Source: Nocardioidaceae bacterium (lineage in GTDB: Bacteria; Actinomycetota; Actinomycetes; Propionibacteriales; Nocardioidaceae). Taken from it: a stretch of DNA of 50,085 nt. Of the stretch, positions 8,244-16,213 are shown one piece after another. The stretch spans positions 104,554-154,638 of the forward strand of contig JAUJOE010000001.1 of assembly GCA_030447805.1 (NCBI GenBank). The letters are read 5' to 3'. How positions within the stretch are numbered: the stretch's first letter is position 1; each line of letters opens with the position of its first letter. Both the position numbers and the translations under genes were made by a program. The notes beneath the pieces were generated by a model. The model did not search any database, was not told where the DNA came from, and was given only the letters and a program-made list of their open reading frames with translations.

Positions 8244-8998
8244 GCCACCACCGCCCGCCGCACGTCGTACGCACCTCGCCGGAACTGGTAGGCGACCCTT
8301 GCCACGATGAGCGGCGCGACGACAGCAAGGAAGAGCTGCGGGCGGGTGAGTCCCACGAAGACGACTTCGTTGCCGCGGACGAACTCGACGAGGAAGCGGA
8401 AGACGGCGTACGCCGCGAGGTAGAGGGTGAGCGATTCGCCCGGCGCGATCGGCTGGTGTCGCAGCCATCCCCACAGCACGGCGAACGCGACGAGGTGGAA
8501 GGCGATCTCGTAGCCGAACGAAGGGTGCAACGCAACGCCTGCCGGGCCGCTCACCCGCGCCGCCTGCTCGGGTGAAAGCGTCATGCCCCAGCCGGCGTGG
8601 GTGGGGGTTCCCGGCAGCTCCGTCAGTAGGCAGCCGATCCGGCCGATTGCCATGCCGAGTGCGACGGCGGGCGCGAAGAGGTCACCGGTGCGCTCGCGGT
8701 ACCCGATGAGCCGCTTGGCCACGTGGGCGCCGAGGTAGGCGCCGACGAGTCCTCCGAGGATGCTGCGGTTTCCGTACAACCACTGCTCGCTCAGCGAGGC
8801 ATTCTCCCGCAGATCGACGTGCTGCAGCCAGGTGCCCAGCCGCATCATCACCGCTCCGCCGACCAGCGCTCCGGCAACCACGATCCAGACTCGGTCGTCG
8901 TCGGCTCGTCCACGGCGCCGCGCCTCCAGCCAGAACACCGAGGCCGCGATGGCGACACCGAGCGCCACGAAGAGTTCATGCCACCACGGCGCCACCAT
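8240..8998 (-). CDS. Divergent Lgt-like (prolipoprotein diacylglyceryl transferase family) membrane protein
   Basis: A 252-residue polytopic membrane protein related to Lgt, the enzyme that moves diacylglycerol from phosphatidylglycerol to lipoprotein cysteines. Matching landmarks: NRSILGGLVGAYLG (78-90) at the place of the Lgt S-F-H-G-G loop, AIGRIGCLLTE (117-127) for the GRIGNFxNGE motif, LHPSFGYE (157-164), and RFLVEFVRGNE (201-211) for the RxxxEFFR motif. The conserved His of the HGG motif (His103 in E. coli Lgt, essential there) is Leu81 here, and the Asn of GRIGN is Cys. It is therefore unlikely to be the housekeeping Lgt and may act on, or only bind, another lipid. First gene of the tightly packed cassette leading to the radical SAM enzyme. 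Confidence 0.78.
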   Translation of the reverse strand: MVAPWWHELFVALGVAIAASVFWLEARRRGRADDDRVWIVVAGALVGGAVMMRLGTWLQHVDLRENASLSEQWLYGNRSILGGLVGAYLGAHVAKRLIGYRERTGDLFAPAVALGMAIGRIGCLLTELPGTPTHAGWGMTLSPEQAARVSGPAGVALHPSFGYEIAFHLVAFAVLWGWLRHQPIAPGESLTLYLAAYAVFRFLVEFVRGNEVVFVGLTRPQLFLAVVAPLIVARVAYQFRRGAYDVRRAVVA

Positions 8999-9109
8999 TC
9001 GGAAACTATCTCAGACGTTGCGACGATTTCCGCTGAAGACCGTCTATTGCCGGGGTCCGAGCAACCTGCCCGATTGACGCACTCACGCCAACGGCTACCG
9101 GCGCTCCCT

Positions 9110-9487
9110 CTACCTGCAGACGCGGACCGGCTCGTTCGTGCTGGACGGGACGAACACAACCTGCGTGCCCTCCGCCTCGAACACGGCTCGCGTTGAGGAC
9201 TCGACAGTCAACTGCCCCTCTTGGTAGGGGTCGTCCCAGCCATCAGGTGACCCGACCGCGCCCTCGTCATACAGCGGTGGGGTCGCGTGCCACCAGCGCC
9301 CGCCGATCTTGGCGCTCTCTACGCCACAATGCGTGTAGACGAAGAATGTGACTGACTCGCCAGTCGGGGGAGGGGTGTCTGCGTAGGCGACCTCCTCCGC
9401 ACGCGTGGGTTGCGTGTCAAGGTTTCCGCATCCCTGAACCGCGGCCAGCGTCGCGATCAGCCCACACACGAGGCGAGTCGACACCAC
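9110..9487 (-). CDS. Small conserved lipoprotein
   Basis: A 125-residue secreted lipoprotein. A short signal peptide (VVSTRLVCGLIATLAAVQGC) ends in a lipobox-like AVQGC, followed by a Thr/Pro-containing linker and a compact domain with VYTHCGVESAKIGGRWWHATPP and a C-terminal VRVCR; the two domain cysteines may form a disulfide. Domain function unknown. GTG 9487 is preferred over the longer frame because it follows a strong ribosome site (AAGGAGGGGG) by about seven bases and begins the signal peptide. It lies 111 bases upstream of the Lgt-like gene on the same strand, so it may be part of that transcript. Confidence 0.72.
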   Translation of the reverse strand: MVSTRLVCGLIATLAAVQGCGNLDTQPTRAEEVAYADTPPPTGESVTFFVYTHCGVESAKIGGRWWHATPPLYDEGAVGSPDGWDDPYQEGQLTVESSTRAVFEAEGTQVVFVPSSTNEPVRVCR

Positions 9488-9668
9488 GGCACCCCCTCCT
9501 TCGCGACCTGGTAGTCGCCGATCCAAGCGTAACTCGGCGATTGGCCGGGAGCTGCACTGAACAGTCGGGGGCCGCCGCCTGATCCGCTCACCCGTGATCA
9601 GTTGCTCGCCGGTACGGATGCTCATCGCGCAGGTACAGACAGTCCACGTGATCGGAAAGTGGGAGCTC

Positions 9669-10492
9669 TCAGCGCGACCGGTGGATCTGCTCTGCTAGCT
9701 CGACGACTGCGGCGATGAGGCGATCACCGTGAACTAGCTCCGGGTCGTTGTGGTCGGCGCCGGCGACCTCAACGGCCTGCGACAGCTCCGGCGCTGCTGC
9801 GGCCACCGCGCGACTCTGATCGGGCGGCACGATGGAGTCTTCAGAGCCGTACACGACAGTGACCGGCACTTTTACGTCCGCAAGATGCTGAACCAGCGGG
9901 TACTTGTCGCGGAGCAACCGGGCGACGGGCAGGAACCGGTAGTGCACCTCGCCGATCGTCGTGAGGTCGACGAACGGCGAGCGCAAGACCAGACCTGCTG
10001 GGGCATGATCAGCCGCGAGCTCGGTCACCACCGCGGCGCCGAGGCTCTCACCGAAGTAGAGCAGCCGGTTGGGGGCGACATCAGCCTCTTCGACCAGAAA
10101 CGAGCGCGCCGCACGGACGTCTAGGGCGAGCCCATCCTCGGTGGGACTGCCCGCGTTGCCGCCATGTAGCCACGGTAGTCGAACAGCAACACCGACATCC
10201 CCTCCTTGGCCAGTGCCCGGGCGAGAGGTGCGCGAGCGGCCCTGTCACCGGCGTTGCCGCTGGCCACCAACACGGTGAAACCCCGGTCCGGTTGCTTGGC
10301 GGGGATGAACCATGCCCCCAGCTCCACGCCGTCGCTGGTGTGGAGGACCACGTCCTGGGCGCCGGGAATGACCGCATCGGCAGATGGAACGGGAGTTGTT
10401 GACGGCAGGTAGATCAGCCGCCGCTGAAAGACCCAGAGCAAAGTAAGCAGCAGCACAGCGACGACTACGACGGTGATGACTAACCGTTGCAC
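9669..10492 (-). CDS. Membrane-anchored alpha/beta hydrolase (BAAT/FrsA-like), frameshifted
   Basis: Serine hydrolase of the alpha/beta fold, anchored by an N-terminal hydrophobic helix (ITVVVVAVLLLTLLWVFQ). The first frame covers TSDGVELGAWFIPA, VLVASGNAGDRAARAPLARA (oxyanion-hole loop) and SVLLFDYRGY. The frame is lost near 10175 and the gene continues with LALDVRAARSFLVEE, YFGESLGAAVVTELA (nucleophile Ser in GESLG), VVYGSEDSIVPPDQS (acid Asp) and GADHNDPELV (catalytic His). Intact triad suggests a base error rather than decay. GTG 10492 is the likely start; it overlaps the end of a small upstream gene. Substrate unknown. Confidence 0.72.
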
Positions 10493-10732
10493 TGCACCAG
10501 TGTGCTGCGCCGTCGTGGGAGCCACCGCCGGCGCGTCGTCGGCGTGGCAGCAACATCCGGGACCGTGCCCCACGTCGGTGCCGTGGGAGCCTGTTGGAGG
10601 CGCTCGTGCAGCCGGGCACGGATCTCCTCGGGCGCCAACTGTGTCCGTTGCCGCTGCTCACGGGCGATGATGACACCGGCTGCAGCGACACCAGCGACGG
10701 CCGGCGAGACCGAGCACCTTCCAGAGGTTCAT
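10480..10732 (-). CDS. Small anchored protein (MNLWKVLGLAG type), frameshifted
   Basis: Not visible as a single open frame. ATG 10732 begins MNLWKVLGLAG; removing one base near 10702 (GGCCGTC to GGCGTC on the coding strand) continues as VAGVAAAGVIIAREQRQR, TQLAPEEIRARLHERL, ending at TAG 10480. This gives an 83-residue protein: one N-terminal hydrophobic helix and a charged helical tail, a layout common in small actinobacterial membrane proteins. It ends about 13 bases inside the start of the hydrolase gene, suggesting coupling. Function unknown. The repaired reading is convincing in character but rests on one assumed base error. Confidence 0.5.
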
Positions 10733-10747
10733 GAAGAGGGGCCTTCC

Positions 10748-11377
10748 GTGTGCGACGCGGTACTCAGCCTAGACGCGGCTGTCGACCTGACCCGCACCGG
10801 CGACCTCTGGTTGTTCCGCGGCAGGTCGGCCGCAGACCGCGCTATTCGTGTCGTCACCAACGCCCCGGTCAACCACGTCGGAATGGCGGTCGTCCTCGAC
10901 GATCTGCCGCCATTGATGTGGCACGCCGAACTCGGTCGTGGGCCAGTCGACATGTGGACCGGCACCCACCACCGCGGCGCACAACTGCATGACCTGCTAG
11001 CGGCGGTCGAACAGTGGAGCCACCGGTACAACCAGCGCACCTGGCTTCGACAGCTCGACACCACCGTTACTCGGGAGATGGAGGATGCCCTGCTGCGCAC
11101 CATCGCGCGGACGAACGGCACCCCCTTCCCGACCGCGGCGACGCTGGCGAGCCGCTGGCTCCTCGGGCGGTTACGTCGACCAGCGCCGGTGGAGTCGACG
11201 TACTGCGCGGAAGTGGTCGCTGGCACCTACCAGGCGATGGGGCTCCTCGCCGGGGACCGCCCGACGAACTACTACGACCCCGGCAAGTTCTGGTCCGGCG
11301 ACGACCTGAAGTTGGTCGGCGGCGCCCGCCTGGGCGCCGAGATCCGGGTGGACGTGCCCACGCCGATGCCAGGCTGA
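10748..11377 (+). CDS. YiiX/permuted papain-like (NlpC/P60 superfamily) protein
   Basis: A 209-residue protein resembling the circularly permuted papain-fold family (YaeF/YiiX type), thiol amidases or acyltransferases acting on cell-wall or lipid amides. The His motif lies first (TNAPVNHVGMAV, with a following acidic stretch) and the Cys motif later (ESTYCAEVVAGTYQAMGLL), the order expected for the permuted fold; a YYDPGKFW element follows. An N-terminal DLTRTGDLWLFRG segment is typical of the family's opening strand. GTG 10748 is chosen because a purine-rich site (GAAGAGGGG) sits just upstream; the frame is open much further left, where it overlaps the divergent small gene. Followed after 48 bases by pepN. 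Confidence 0.65.
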   Translation: MCDAVLSLDAAVDLTRTGDLWLFRGRSAADRAIRVVTNAPVNHVGMAVVLDDLPPLMWHAELGRGPVDMWTGTHHRGAQLHDLLAAVEQWSHRYNQRTWLRQLDTTVTREMEDALLRTIARTNGTPFPTAATLASRWLLGRLRRPAPVESTYCAEVVAGTYQAMGLLAGDRPTNYYDPGKFWSGDDLKLVGGARLGAEIRVDVPTPMPG

Positions 11378-11425
11378 CTCCACAGACGCTCACCCGCAAA
11401 TCACGGGCTGCCGTAGTGTCGCCGG

Positions 11426-14221
11426 GTGGCGCTCACGTTATTGGAGGCTCGGGGCCGCGCTGCCCTGATCACGGTCGTCGACTACGAGGTGCACCTGACC
11501 CTGGCGGCCAACGGAGACAGGTTCGGATCCACCAGCGTCGTCCGGTTCACCTGTTCCGAAGCCGGCGCGTCGTGCTTCCTCGAACTCGCCGACGGCGTCG
11601 ACGTGACGGTGACGCTCAACGGTAAGCAGCTCCCACCCGCTGCGTACGACGGGCGCCGGATCACCCTGCCAGACCTCACGGTCGACAACGTGGCACTTGT
11701 CTGCGCGCGGCTGCCCTACGTGACCAACGGCGACGGAATGCACCGGTTCGTCGACCCCGTTGACGGTGAGACGTATGTGTCCGCCTACTGCGGAATGGAC
11801 AACGCGCAGCGGGTCTTCGCCTGCTTCGACCAGCCCGACCTGAAGGCGCCGATCACTCTGGACGTCTCTGCCGATGACCGCTGGACGGTGCTAGCAAGCG
11901 GGCGGCGCGTCGAACCGCACATCCCTGGTCGGTGGCGGTTCGCGCCGACGCCACCGATCCCGACCTACCTGTTCGTCGTGTGTGCCGGGCCCTGGCACTC
12001 AACGGGGTTCGAGCACAGCGGCCGCAGGTTCGGCTGGCACGCGCGGCAATCGCTCGCTACGGAGCTCAACCGGGACTCCGAGGAGCTGCGAAGGGTCACG
12101 ATCGCCTGCTGGGACCACTACGCCAGCGTCTTCCGGGAGCCGTACGCCTTCGACGACTACCACCAGGTCTTCGTTCCGGGGCTCAACTGGGGCGCTCTGG
12201 AGACACCCGGGTGCGTGACCTACCGCGACGAGATGCTGCCGCCCGGACGGATCTCCGACCAGGAACGCCAGCGCCGAGCCACCGTCATCGCACACGAGAT
12301 GGCCCACATGTGGTTCGGGAACCTGGTGACGATGCGCTGGTTCGACGACGCCTGGCTCAGCGAGTCCTTCGCCGACTACATGGGGTTCCTCGTGGCCGAC
12401 CGGGCCGCCGGCTTCCGCGAGACCTGGGTCGACTTCGACGCCGCGTTCCTCCCGATGGCCTATGACGCAGACGAGCGCCGCTCAACGCACCCTGTCGCTC
12501 CCGAGCCAGCCGCAGTCACCGACGTGGACGCGGCGTACGGAAACTTCGACAGCCTCTCCTACGCCAAGGGCAACGCGGTCGTGCGCCAGCTCGTCACCTG
12601 GTTGGGCGAGGAGGACTTCCTGGCTGGTGTGAACGGCTATCTCACCCGCCACCGGTTCGGCACGGCGTCCCTCACTGACTTCGTCTCTGCCCTTAGCGAC
12701 GCGTCCCGGCGTGACGTGGCCGGCTGGGTCGATGCGTGGCTGCGCACCACCGGCTTCGACACGCTGACGGTGACCCGCGAGGCCGGCGTCCCCGTGCTCT
12801 CGCGCACCGGATCTCGGCCGCATCGCCTCCGGGTGACGTCGTACGACGTGACGAACGGCGCGCTGCGGCCGACGAGCACCCGCACGGTCGACCTCGGCGA
12901 CGACCCGGTGAGCCTGTCGGAGGGCCGCGACCGGGTAGTCGTGGCCAACAGCCACGGCGACACCTTCGCCCGCCTGCGGCTCGACGGCCGTTCGTTCACG
13001 GCGGTCACTGCCCACCTCTCCGCGATGCCCGACTCCAAGACTCGAGCCGTGCTGTGGACCGCGCTCGGTGACCTGGTACGGCGTGCGGACGGCTTCGACA
13101 CGCTGACGGTGACCCGCGAGGCCGGCGTCCCCGTGCTCTCCCGCACCGGGTCCCGGCCGCACCGCCTGCGGGTGACGTCGTACGACGTGACGGACGGCGC
13201 GCTGCGGCCGGCAAGCACCCGCACGGTCGACGTCGGCGACGACCCGGTGAGGCTGCCGGAGGGCCGCGACCGCGTGGTCGTGCCCAACAGCCACGGCGAC
13301 ACCTTCGCCCGCCTGCGGCTGGACCGGCATTCGTTCACGGCGGTCACTGCCCACCTCTCCGCGATACCCGACCCCAAGACTCGAGCCGTGCTGTGGACCG
13401 CGCTCGGTGACCTGGTACGGCGTGCGGAGCTGGACCCGCGGGACTACCTCGACATGGTCAGTAGTCACCTACCCCACGAGGGACACAGCGCGGTCTTCGA
13501 GGCCGCGCTGGGGCGGGCGCGGCGAGACGTCGTGGTCCAGTACCTCCCTGCTGACCGCGTGGCTTCCGCGCTCGACATCCTCGCCGCAGCCTGCCGCGGC
13601 GCCCTGAATGCCGCTTCCGCCCCCGCCGTAGCCCTGGCAGCCGTGCGGGGTCTCGCGTCCACCAGTCGAGACGCCGCCCTCCTGCGCGCCTGGCTGGCCG
13701 ACGACCGCGCCGACACCGGCATCGCCCTCGACCCGCGGCTGCGCTGGGACGTCCTGCGACGGCTGGCCGAGATCGGTGACCCGGCCGCGCCAGCGCTGGT
13801 CGAGGCTGAGCGGCGCCGCGACCCCTCGATCGCCGGGGAACTCGGGACGGCGCGGGCGTCAGCCGCGTTGCCGGACCCGGCGGCCAAGGCGTCGGCGTGG
13901 AACGCGATGTTCAGCGGCGAGCCGTCCAACCGACTGTTCGCCGAGACGGCGCAGGGGTTCTGGTCCGCCGAGCAGCACGACCTGCTCGCGCCGTACGTCG
14001 AGCGCTACCTCGCCGAGGCCCCGGCCCTCGCGGCCCGACGTGGCCAGTCCTTCTCGCTCGTCGTTGGACATGCGTTCCCGACGATCCCGCTGGGAGCCGA
14101 CGCGTTGTCCATGCTGGACCGAGCGCTGTTGGGCGACATCACGACCGTGCTGCGGCGGGCCTGGGAGGACCGGCGCGACGACCTCGCGCTAGCCATGGCC
14201 GTCCGGCGACGATTCGGCTAA
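11426..14221 (+). CDS. pepN: Aminopeptidase N (M1), with internal duplication
   Basis: Cytoplasmic zinc aminopeptidase of family M1 that removes N-terminal residues from peptides. HEMAH at residues 290-294 and Glu313 (in WLSESFADYMG) form the zinc site. The substrate-anchoring GAMEN motif appears in the variant form GALET (NWGALETPGCVTY). A TYxxGN-like LSYAKGNAVVRQL follows. The 931-residue product carries a 113-residue tandem duplication (about 443-555 and 556-668) that begins at GFDTLTVTREAGVPVLSR in both copies. Without the extra copy the length would be about 818, close to the family. The duplicated part lies at the start of the C-terminal half, so the active site is untouched. The 3' end overlaps the convergent TIGR00300 gene by 33 bases. 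Confidence 0.88.
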   Translation: MALTLLEARGRAALITVVDYEVHLTLAANGDRFGSTSVVRFTCSEAGASCFLELADGVDVTVTLNGKQLPPAAYDGRRITLPDLTVDNVALVCARLPYVTNGDGMHRFVDPVDGETYVSAYCGMDNAQRVFACFDQPDLKAPITLDVSADDRWTVLASGRRVEPHIPGRWRFAPTPPIPTYLFVVCAGPWHSTGFEHSGRRFGWHARQSLATELNRDSEELRRVTIACWDHYASVFREPYAFDDYHQVFVPGLNWGALETPGCVTYRDEMLPPGRISDQERQRRATVIAHEMAHMWFGNLVTMRWFDDAWLSESFADYMGFLVADRAAGFRETWVDFDAAFLPMAYDADERRSTHPVAPEPAAVTDVDAAYGNFDSLSYAKGNAVVRQLVTWLGEEDFLAGVNGYLTRHRFGTASLTDFVSALSDASRRDVAGWVDAWLRTTGFDTLTVTREAGVPVLSRTGSRPHRLRVTSYDVTNGALRPTSTRTVDLGDDPVSLSEGRDRVVVANSHGDTFARLRLDGRSFTAVTAHLSAMPDSKTRAVLWTALGDLVRRADGFDTLTVTREAGVPVLSRTGSRPHRLRVTSYDVTDGALRPASTRTVDVGDDPVRLPEGRDRVVVPNSHGDTFARLRLDRHSFTAVTAHLSAIPDPKTRAVLWTALGDLVRRAELDPRDYLDMVSSHLPHEGHSAVFEAALGRARRDVVVQYLPADRVASALDILAAACRGALNAASAPAVALAAVRGLASTSRDAALLRAWLADDRADTGIALDPRLRWDVLRRLAEIGDPAAPALVEAERRRDPSIAGELGTARASAALPDPAAKASAWNAMFSGEPSNRLFAETAQGFWSAEQHDLLAPYVERYLAEAPALAARRGQSFSLVVGHAFPTIPLGADALSMLDRALLGDITTVLRRAWEDRRDDLALAMAVRRRFG
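12752..13428. repeat. 339-bp in-frame tandem duplication inside pepN
   Basis: Two adjacent copies, 12752-13089 and 13091-13428, with a 339-base period (113 codons), so the reading frame is kept. They are clearly homologous along their whole length but differ at scattered silent and replacement sites (for example VTNGALRPTS versus VTDGALRPAS, and ANSHGD versus PNSHGD). That argues for an established duplication rather than a simple assembly stutter. Confidence 0.9.
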
Positions 14222-15466
14222 GCGGTCGCGTCGGTAGTCCGGCACGAGCTCGAAGGCGAGCTGCTCGAGGAAGAGCCCGACGTCGGTGACGATGCCGCGG
14301 GCCTGTGAAGATCCGCGGTCGGCCAGCTTGGTGACTGTCGCCGGGTTGATGTCGACGCAGACCAGCGGCACCGACGCGGGCAGGATGTTCCCGGTGGCGA
14401 CCGAGTGGAGCATGGTCGCCACCATCAGGCAGAACCCCACCCCGGCGAGCTGCTGGCGCATCGCCCGCTGGCCCTCGATGACGTCGGTGTAGACGTCGGG
14501 AAGCGGCCCGTCGTCGCGGACGGAGCCGACCAGCACGAAGTCTTTCCCGTGGGTGACCAGCGCGTGCATGATGCCGCCGGTCAGCACGCCCTGGTCGACG
14601 GCCGCAGCGATCGAGCCCGCTTTACGGATCGTGTTCAGCGCGCGGATGTGGTGCTCGTGCCCGTGCTCGACCCCACGACCGAGCGCCAGGTCGACACCGA
14701 GCGACGTGCCGTAGAGCGCTGCCTCGATGTCGTGGGTGGCCAGTGCGTTGCCCGCGAACACCACGTCGACGTACCCGGCGTGGACCATGGCGACCATCGC
14801 CGGGGCTGCGCCGGTGTGGACGACGCCTGGGCCGGCCACCCACAGCACCCGCTTACCGGCCTCCTTGGCTTCCCGGATGCCGTCGGCGACCTGCCGGACG
14901 AGCAACGTCTGCGGCTTCTCGCTGGAGACGTCGGACTCCATGAAGCCGAAGATCTCCTGCTCGGTTCCGCCAGCCGGCGCCGGCGTCGTAACCCTGATGC
15001 CGGCGGCGCCGCACACCACCTGCATGCCCGCTCGGACGTCCGACATCGGCAACGTGTAGACCCGCGGCCGCTCGCCGCTGCTGTCGACGATGAGACCGCA
15101 GTCCATCTCGGGGTTCTCGACGACGTGCCAGGCGCCGTCGATGCGGACCTGTGTGGCCAGGTTTGTGGTCGAGTAGAACCCGTCAGGGAACACGCCGTCG
15201 CGCTCGGCGGGAAGGACCGAAGCCACGCCCGGGTCGGACATGTTGACGCCACGGGTCTGCAGCCGCATCAGCAGCCGTTGCAGGGTCTCGTCGTCGTCGG
15301 CGATCACCCGGATGCGTGCGTACGACGTCTCATCGGAGTCGAGACCCACGTCGATCTTCTCGATCTGGTGGTCCCCGGAGTACTCGCGGATGTCTCTGAG
15401 CACCCGCGACAAGATGCCGCTGTCCATGAGGTGGCCAGAGATCTCGACCGTCTCGCTCGCACTCAT
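14189..15466 (-). CDS. TIGR00300 family protein (LOR/SDH-like, ornithine cyclodeaminase type)
   Basis: A 425-residue protein of the TIGR00300 family, originally named LOR/SDH after lysine-ketoglutarate reductase/saccharopine dehydrogenase. Characterised relatives (archaeal Ocd and the C-terminal part of cyanobacterial arginine/ornithine enzymes) act on ornithine with NAD. It starts METHIONINE-SASETVEISGHLMDSG, then IDVGLDSDETSYARIRV, a central VVENPEMDCGLIVD segment, and the nucleotide-binding C-terminal half with VLWVAGPGVVHTGAAPAM, LTGGIMHALVTHGKDFVLV and VCVDINPATVTKLADRGS. The exact reaction in this organism (ornithine to proline is the best guess) is inferred. ATG 15466 lies 10 bases after the upstream membrane-protein gene, so it probably ends a three-gene operon. 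Confidence 0.82.
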   Translation of the reverse strand: MSASETVEISGHLMDSGILSRVLRDIREYSGDHQIEKIDVGLDSDETSYARIRVIADDDETLQRLLMRLQTRGVNMSDPGVASVLPAERDGVFPDGFYSTTNLATQVRIDGAWHVVENPEMDCGLIVDSSGERPRVYTLPMSDVRAGMQVVCGAAGIRVTTPAPAGGTEQEIFGFMESDVSSEKPQTLLVRQVADGIREAKEAGKRVLWVAGPGVVHTGAAPAMVAMVHAGYVDVVFAGNALATHDIEAALYGTSLGVDLALGRGVEHGHEHHIRALNTIRKAGSIAAAVDQGVLTGGIMHALVTHGKDFVLVGSVRDDGPLPDVYTDVIEGQRAMRQQLAGVGFCLMVATMLHSVATGNILPASVPLVCVDINPATVTKLADRGSSQARGIVTDVGLFLEQLAFELVPDYRRDRLAESSPDGHG

Positions 15467-15476
15467 GGCCGAAAGG

Positions 15477-16211
15477 CTAGACCACCGCCCCGTCGTCAGA
15501 GTCGCGGTCGTCGTCGCTGCGGTCGTCCATGGCGGCAACCAGTGCGATGAACCCGCCAACAAAGCCGCCCACCGCCAGCAGCGAAAGCCAGGTGGGCAAC
15601 GCCACGGTGAACAGCGCAGCGACCAACAGCAGCAGCGGCCCCCCGATCAGGCCGAGCCACGCCACCTGCTTGGCGGGGTCGAGCCGAGGCAGCGGAGGTG
15701 GCGCGGGGGGCACGAAGTGCTCCTTCGGCTCCAGCGGGTCGTCGCGCCCGTCGCCGCCCTCGCGTGCGGTCGCCCCCAACCGGTCCCACTCGGCGGACCC
15801 GCCGGTTGTCGACGCTTCGGCCGGGGTGCCGGTGTCGGTAGTGGAGGCCTCCGGTGACGTGTCGATGTCCTCCTGCGCCGGCCAAACGGCACGGGCCGGG
15901 TCGACCGGCTGGTCGAACGTCGCCACGATCTGCGCCCAGGTGAGGTCGTCGTTACGGGCGTCGAGATCGGCGCTCTGCAGGGCGATCAGCTGGCGGACCT
16001 GCTGGGAGGCCGCCGAGTCGACGTACAACCTGTCCTTGACGCTGGTGCGGAACTCCGGGCGGTCGAAGCCGACGGTGCTCGACGACTCCACCGGCTTGGT
16101 GTACGCCGCGACCCCCTGCACCCGAAGGTCGGCAAGCATTGCGTCGGCGACCTGTGGCTCGAGGTCGGCGACCGGCGTGTACGCCGGGGCAGTAAGGCCG
16201 TTGGACCGCAT
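15477..16211 (-). CDS. Conserved membrane protein with acidic C-terminus
   Basis: A 244-residue protein of unknown function. The N-terminal half is soluble (YTPVADLEPQVADAMLADLR, YTKPVESSSTVGFDRPEF, and a helical SAASQQVRQLIALQ segment), followed by a Thr/Ala/Pro-rich spacer and HFVPPAPPPLPRLDPAKQVAW, then two adjacent transmembrane helices and an Asp-rich tail. This pattern, a soluble domain then PPLPRLDP then a helix pair, is a conserved actinobacterial hypothetical. ATG 16211 follows a good ribosome site (GGAGG) and begins just after the lipase stop. The longer open frame joining it to the lipase is a frameshift artefact. Confidence 0.75.
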   Translation of the reverse strand: MRSNGLTAPAYTPVADLEPQVADAMLADLRVQGVAAYTKPVESSSTVGFDRPEFRTSVKDRLYVDSAASQQVRQLIALQSADLDARNDDLTWAQIVATFDQPVDPARAVWPAQEDIDTSPEASTTDTGTPAEASTTGGSAEWDRLGATAREGGDGRDDPLEPKEHFVPPAPPPLPRLDPAKQVAWLGLIGGPLLLLVAALFTVALPTWLSLLAVGGFVGGFIALVAAMDDRSDDDRDSDDGAVV

Positions 16212-16213
16212 CG

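Noticed and set aside
14405-15550. A 381-residue plus-strand frame opposite the TIGR00300 gene
   Set aside because: Antisense shadow without recognisable domains.
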